Part shown: positions 6,349 through 9,347 of the stretch, piece by piece
How positions within the stretch are numbered: the stretch's first letter is position 1
Layout of the letters: each line of letters starts with the position of its first letter
Source: an uncultured Saprospiraceae bacterium
Lineage (GTDB): Bacteria > Bacteroidota > Bacteroidia > Chitinophagales > Saprospiraceae
Direction of reading: 5' to 3'
Length of the DNA stretch: 9,347 nucleotides
Assembly (NCBI GenBank): GCA_937894165.1
Contig: CALCSX010000112.1
Location: forward strand, 1 to 9,347
Made by a program: the position numbers and the translations under genes
Notes under the pieces: model-generated
What the model was told of the DNA's origin: nothing
Database searches by the model: none
The model's input: the letters and a program-made list of their open reading frames with translations, nothing else

Positions 6349-7638
6349 ATGGAAGAATTAGATAAAATTAAAAGGCGTTATGGTATAATTGGCAATGCCG
6401 CCTCCTTAGAAAATGCTTTAAAAACTGCTGTACGCGTTGCTCCTACCGATTTGACGGTGCTAATTACAGGGGAAAGCGGTGTGGGGAAAGAAGTTTTTTC
6501 TCAAATTATTCATAATCAAAGTCCGCGTAAACATAATAATTTTATTGCTATCAACTGTGGAGCTATTCCGGAAGGAACGATAAACTCCGAACTTTTTGGG
6601 CATGAAAAGGGCGCTTTTACAGGGGCTGCGGGCGAGCGTAAGGGTTATTTCGAAACTGTAGACGGTGGAACGATATTTTTAGATGAGATAGGTGAAATGC
6701 CCTTGGATACGCAATCATTTCTTCTAAGAATTCTGGAGTCGGGAGAGTTTATTCGTGTGGGTTCTTCGAAGATTATTAAAACTGATGTCCGTATTATAGC
6801 AGCCACTAACGTAAATTTAGAAGGGAAGATAAGAGAAGGCAAATTTAGAGAGGATCTTTATTACAGACTTAACACAGTTCCTATTCAAATTCCCCCATTG
6901 AGAAAACGAAAAGAGGACATTTACCTCCTGTTTCGAAAGTTTTGTATTGATTTTGCTGAAAAATATAAAATTGCTCCTGTAAATCTGGACATGGATTCGC
7001 GTTCGCTTTTAGAAAACTATCAATGGCCGGGCAATATTCGTGAACTCAAAAATATAGCTGAACAGTTATCTATACTTTCTGAAAAAAGAAATCTGGATCT
7101 TGAGGATATTCAAAAGATTGCACCGCATTTAGTCACTCGGCATTTGCCCACGAAGGTTGATCACTACGGTTCTTCTGAGTCTATGCGCGAGCGTGAGATT
7201 CTCTATAAGCTTTTATTTGAAATGAAAAATGATGTCAATGATTTAAAATCATTGGTCTTTGAATTGATACGTAATAACAATTTATCAGTTTCTGAAAACA
7301 CTTCTTTAAGACAACTGGCAGCAGGAAATATAGAATCAGAAAAATTCTTTAAAACTCAGGATATACATGCCTACTCTTCTTCAAGAGACTTAAATAGAGA
7401 TCATGATTTGGAAGAAAATCCTTACATTATTCACAAAAAAGATGAGGAAGAATCTGTAGACCAATTTGACGAAAGCGAAGTGGTGGAAGAGGTTTTGTCA
7501 TTAGAAAATATGGAGAAAGTTCTGATCAGCAAGGCACTTATAAAGCATTCCGGGAGAAGGAAGGATGCATCAGACGAGTTGGGCATTTCGGAAAGAACAC
7601 TTTACCGCAAGATCAAGCAATATAATTTAGAGAACTAA
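6349..7638 (+). CDS. Sigma-54-dependent transcriptional activator without N-terminal sensor domain
   Basis: This 429-residue protein is a bacterial enhancer-binding protein that uses ATP to open promoters held by RpoN. The AAA+ core starts almost at the N-terminus: Walker A GESGVGKE at 41-48, the sigma-54 contact loop GAFTGA at 88-93, Walker B GGTIFLDE at 106-113, AATN at 151-154, REDLYYRLN at 167-175 and WPGNIREL at 226-233. A Fis-type helix-turn-helix ends the protein (about 387-427, with DASDELGISERTLYRKIKQY). There is no receiver, PAS or GAF domain. Between core and DNA-binding domain lies a linker of about 110 residues (275-385), low in complexity and acidic toward its end. Activity may be set by a partner or by abundance. 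The gene begins 5 bp after miaB and ends 5 bp before lptE, so the three are probably co-transcribed. Targets are unknown. Confidence 0.95.
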   Translation: MEELDKIKRRYGIIGNAASLENALKTAVRVAPTDLTVLITGESGVGKEVFSQIIHNQSPRKHNNFIAINCGAIPEGTINSELFGHEKGAFTGAAGERKGYFETVDGGTIFLDEIGEMPLDTQSFLLRILESGEFIRVGSSKIIKTDVRIIAATNVNLEGKIREGKFREDLYYRLNTVPIQIPPLRKRKEDIYLLFRKFCIDFAEKYKIAPVNLDMDSRSLLENYQWPGNIRELKNIAEQLSILSEKRNLDLEDIQKIAPHLVTRHLPTKVDHYGSSESMREREILYKLLFEMKNDVNDLKSLVFELIRNNNLSVSENTSLRQLAAGNIESEKFFKTQDIHAYSSSRDLNRDHDLEENPYIIHKKDEEESVDQFDESEVVEEVLSLENMEKVLISKALIKHSGRRKDASDELGISERTLYRKIKQYNLEN

Positions 7639-7643
7639 AAACT

Positions 7644-8129
7644 ATGAAATATTTCTGGCTTATTATATTGATCTTTTTTTCTTCATGTTATTCCTTCAGA
7701 GGAATAAGCATACCCGAAGATGTGAATTCCTATTTTCTTGAGACAGTCCAATCAAATACCGGCGAAGCACCGGTCGTTTTAACCCAAACTATATATCAAG
7801 CTTTTAGGGATAAAATTAGGGCTGAAACAAAATTACAATTTAGGGAAGATAATCCGGATGTAGAAATAGCTGCTACAATTACATCATACAGAATTACCTA
7901 TGTGGCACCACAGCCGGGACAAAATGTTGCCAATAATCGTCTTACAATCGGTATAAATGTGGATTATACAGATAATAAAATGGAAGATCGATCTTGGAAG
8001 GCACCCTTCAGCAGATTTCGCGACTATCCTGCCGATGCTAATTTATTAGATATTCAAGATCAATTAATTAATGAAATTACAGAGGAAATTATGGAGGACT
8101 TTTTTAATAAAGCTTTCGGAGACTGGTAA
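7644..8129 (+). CDS. lptE: LptE-family lipopolysaccharide-assembly lipoprotein
   Basis: This 161-residue predicted outer-membrane lipoprotein has a short signal peptide (MKYFWLIILIFFSSC), with the lipidation cysteine at position 15 after FSS. The mature part resembles the Bacteroidota LptE family: YSFRGISIPEDVNSYFLETVQSN near the start, then the pattern of an amphipathic helix followed by strands (VEIAATITSYRITYVAP at about 73-89, NRLTIGINVDYTD at about 97-109), and a C-terminal helix with EITEEIMEDFFNKAFGDW. LptE is known to plug and support the LptD barrel, which inserts lipopolysaccharide into the outer leaflet. The length is typical. It starts 5 bp after the sigma-54 activator, supporting co-transcription. 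LptE sequences diverge strongly, so the call rests on signal, size, repeat pattern and context together. Confidence 0.85.
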   Translation: MKYFWLIILIFFSSCYSFRGISIPEDVNSYFLETVQSNTGEAPVVLTQTIYQAFRDKIRAETKLQFREDNPDVEIAATITSYRITYVAPQPGQNVANNRLTIGINVDYTDNKMEDRSWKAPFSRFRDYPADANLLDIQDQLINEITEEIMEDFFNKAFGDW

Positions 8130-8299
8130 AATAAAGTGGCTATATCGTGCATCAACCATGTAAAAAAGATAATTTATTGCTGTAGAACCTTCACTTTAAA
8201 AATCTGATAAAATTTTTTCTACAAATTCAAAGTAAAAAATCTTACTCAATTCATTTTATTTTATTAAATTTAAGCATAATTGGTTTGTCAAAATTAGGA
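8130..8299. other. 170-bp intergenic region between lptE and the TPR-tailed gene
   Basis: This AT-rich gap holds an inverted repeat, TGTAGAA (8181-8187) and TTCTACA (8217-8223), with a long 29-nt loop. It also holds two one-mismatch versions of the -7 consensus, TAAATTTA at 8265-8272 and TTGGTTTG at 8280-8287. The next gene could therefore have its own promoter, but neither element is strong. No clear terminator with a U tail follows lptE, so read-through is also possible. Confidence 0.45.
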
Positions 8300-9347
8300 A
8301 TGGATACGACATTACTTTATCAAATATTGGAATCAAAGGAAGGTATGGAACATACTAGCCTGGAACAAATGGAAAATTGGTTGGTACAATTTCCCCATAA
8401 TCCTGTTATTCTAAAGTTGATAAATAGTAAAAAAGAGTCGCTTGGTATAGAATTGAATGAATTGGATTGGAATCATTTATCTCTGACAACTCCGCATATA
8501 GATGATTTTTTTGTTCAACTGGACTACGATTCTAAACTTCTCGATAAACATATAGATATAGAAACAAATGCTATTGAGTCCGAATATCTAGCTGAGTCTA
8601 TTAGTTCGGGTTCTGATGCCTCCCCCCAATCAGCAGATGACATAGAAGCAGAAAATATAGACTCCTCTCCTTCCATTGACCATCAGGTAACCCAGGAAGA
8701 GCAATTATCGCCTGAAATGGAATCCAATCTAGATGTTTTCCCTATTTCCAATAAGGATTCACTACCTGAAGAGGAGACAAATATTAACGAAGAAGCAATT
8801 TTAAAGGATTTTTCATCTGTAGAGCAAGTAAAATTGAAAGATATTGAAAATTGGACAGATGAAGACGATGACGAGATAATGATTTTCGAGATGGAGGATG
8901 AACATGAAAATGGTGAAGATGTGCATACATCACCCCATGAGAGGCATAAAGATAAAGGCTATGAGAAAATCTCAAAATCAAAAACGGGATTAACCGCTTT
9001 TACCCAATGGCTGAGAGATAAGAATCCTTCCAAAGAACAAAGTTTTGAAGTTTTTGGTGATTTTGAGCCGAAGCAAGAAAAAGTAAAGAAGAAAAAGAAG
9101 AAGAAATCTAAAAAATACAAAAACAAGCTAAAGACCAAAAGTGGTCTTCTAAAAAAGCATTATAATATTAAAATAAATAAAAGATTGAAGTCAGTAATTG
9201 AATTTGCCGACCAAAGTTTATTGGATCCAAAAGATATTATTTCAGAGACTTTAGCTGAAATTCTGGTTGAACAAGAGCATTATTTCCGCGCAATTGATAT
9301 GTATCAACGATTAAGTTTGGCATTTCCGGAAAAAAGTGTTTACTTTG
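8300..9347 (+). CDS. Charged low-complexity protein with C-terminal TPR-like region, 3' end missing
   Basis: The frame is open from the ATG at 8300 to the window end, giving 349 residues without a stop, so the gene is cut. An N-terminal helical region (residues 1-50, including QMENWLVQFPHNPVILKLI) is followed by a long acidic, Ser-rich linker (about 90-215) with an acidic patch DEDDDE at 187-192. Next come a short segment around TAFTQWLRDK, a strongly basic stretch of about 20 residues near 261-281 dominated by Lys, and a final TPR-like part (ISETLAEILVEQEHYFRAIDMYQRLSLAFPEKSVYF). This helix pair and context match an uncharacterised protein I associate with the stretch between lptE and secG in Bacteroidota. 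The molecular role is unknown. AGGA directly abuts the ATG, too close to act as a Shine-Dalgarno. An ATG at 8345, preceded by AAAGGAAGGT, is a less likely alternative because it removes the first helix. Confidence 0.82.
   Translation, partial: MDTTLLYQILESKEGMEHTSLEQMENWLVQFPHNPVILKLINSKKESLGIELNELDWNHLSLTTPHIDDFFVQLDYDSKLLDKHIDIETNAIESEYLAESISSGSDASPQSADDIEAENIDSSPSIDHQVTQEEQLSPEMESNLDVFPISNKDSLPEEETNINEEAILKDFSSVEQVKLKDIENWTDEDDDEIMIFEMEDEHENGEDVHTSPHERHKDKGYEKISKSKTGLTAFTQWLRDKNPSKEQSFEVFGDFEPKQEKVKKKKKKKSKKYKNKLKTKSGLLKKHYNIKINKRLKSVIEFADQSLLDPKDIISETLAEILVEQEHYFRAIDMYQRLSLAFPEKSVYF

Noticed and set aside
8137..8151. TGGC-N7-TGCA just after lptE, resembling a sigma-54 -24/-12 promoter
   Set aside because: The GG to GC gap is 9 bases instead of the required 10, and the rest of the consensus is poor, so it is probably chance despite the nearby sigma-54 activator gene.
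8181..8223. Inverted repeat TGTAGAA/TTCTACA downstream of lptE as a terminator
   Set aside because: The 7-bp AT-rich stem with a 29-nt loop is weak, and the T run lies within the loop and right arm, not after the stem.
9080..9120. A-rich Lys codon run as a programmed frameshift site
   Set aside because: No in-frame A AAA AAG heptamer is present, and the reading frame continues normally into the TPR-like region.

Overview
The window comes from a low-GC chromosome of the phylum Bacteroidota. Three things support this. Intergenic DNA is extremely AT-rich and Shine-Dalgarno sequences are mostly absent. Two promoter elements match the Bacteroidota -7 consensus TAnnTTTG exactly. The plus-strand order miaB, sigma-54 activator, lptE, TPR-tailed protein is one I associate with this phylum. 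A Saprospiria/Saprospiraceae-like lineage is possible, but the sequence alone does not prove it.

Layout. Positions 1-244 are very AT-rich non-coding DNA. An AraC-family regulator (245-1261, minus) has a perfect 17-bp palindrome just upstream of its start. A 430-bp non-coding gap follows and contains the hairpin terminator of the next gene, a DUF892/YciF-type ferritin-like stress protein (1692-2177, minus). A four-helix membrane protein of unknown function (2382-2825, plus) converges on proline dehydrogenase (2868-4055, minus). Proline dehydrogenase is translationally coupled through an ATGA overlap to the shikimate dehydrogenase gene aroE (4052-4804, minus).

From about 4804 to 4907 lies a compact divergent control region. 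It holds three TGTCAC/GTGACA hexamers and one -7 promoter element for each direction. Rightward runs a tight gene set: miaB (tRNA methylthiotransferase), a sigma-54 activator without a sensor domain, and lptE (lipopolysaccharide-assembly lipoprotein), with 5-bp gaps. After a 170-bp gap comes a charged, Lys-rich protein with a C-terminal TPR-like helical pair, cut by the window end. In related genomes I would expect secG and groES/groEL further right; this is an expectation, not something visible here.

Most of the window is ordinary core metabolism and housekeeping. No mobile element, CRISPR array, tRNA or rRNA gene is visible. The points most worth a second look are the shared operator/promoter block between aroE and miaB, the palindrome before the AraC-family gene, the sensorless sigma-54 activator with its acidic linker, and the charged TPR-tailed protein. 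I do not see convincing evidence of an undescribed multi-gene system.
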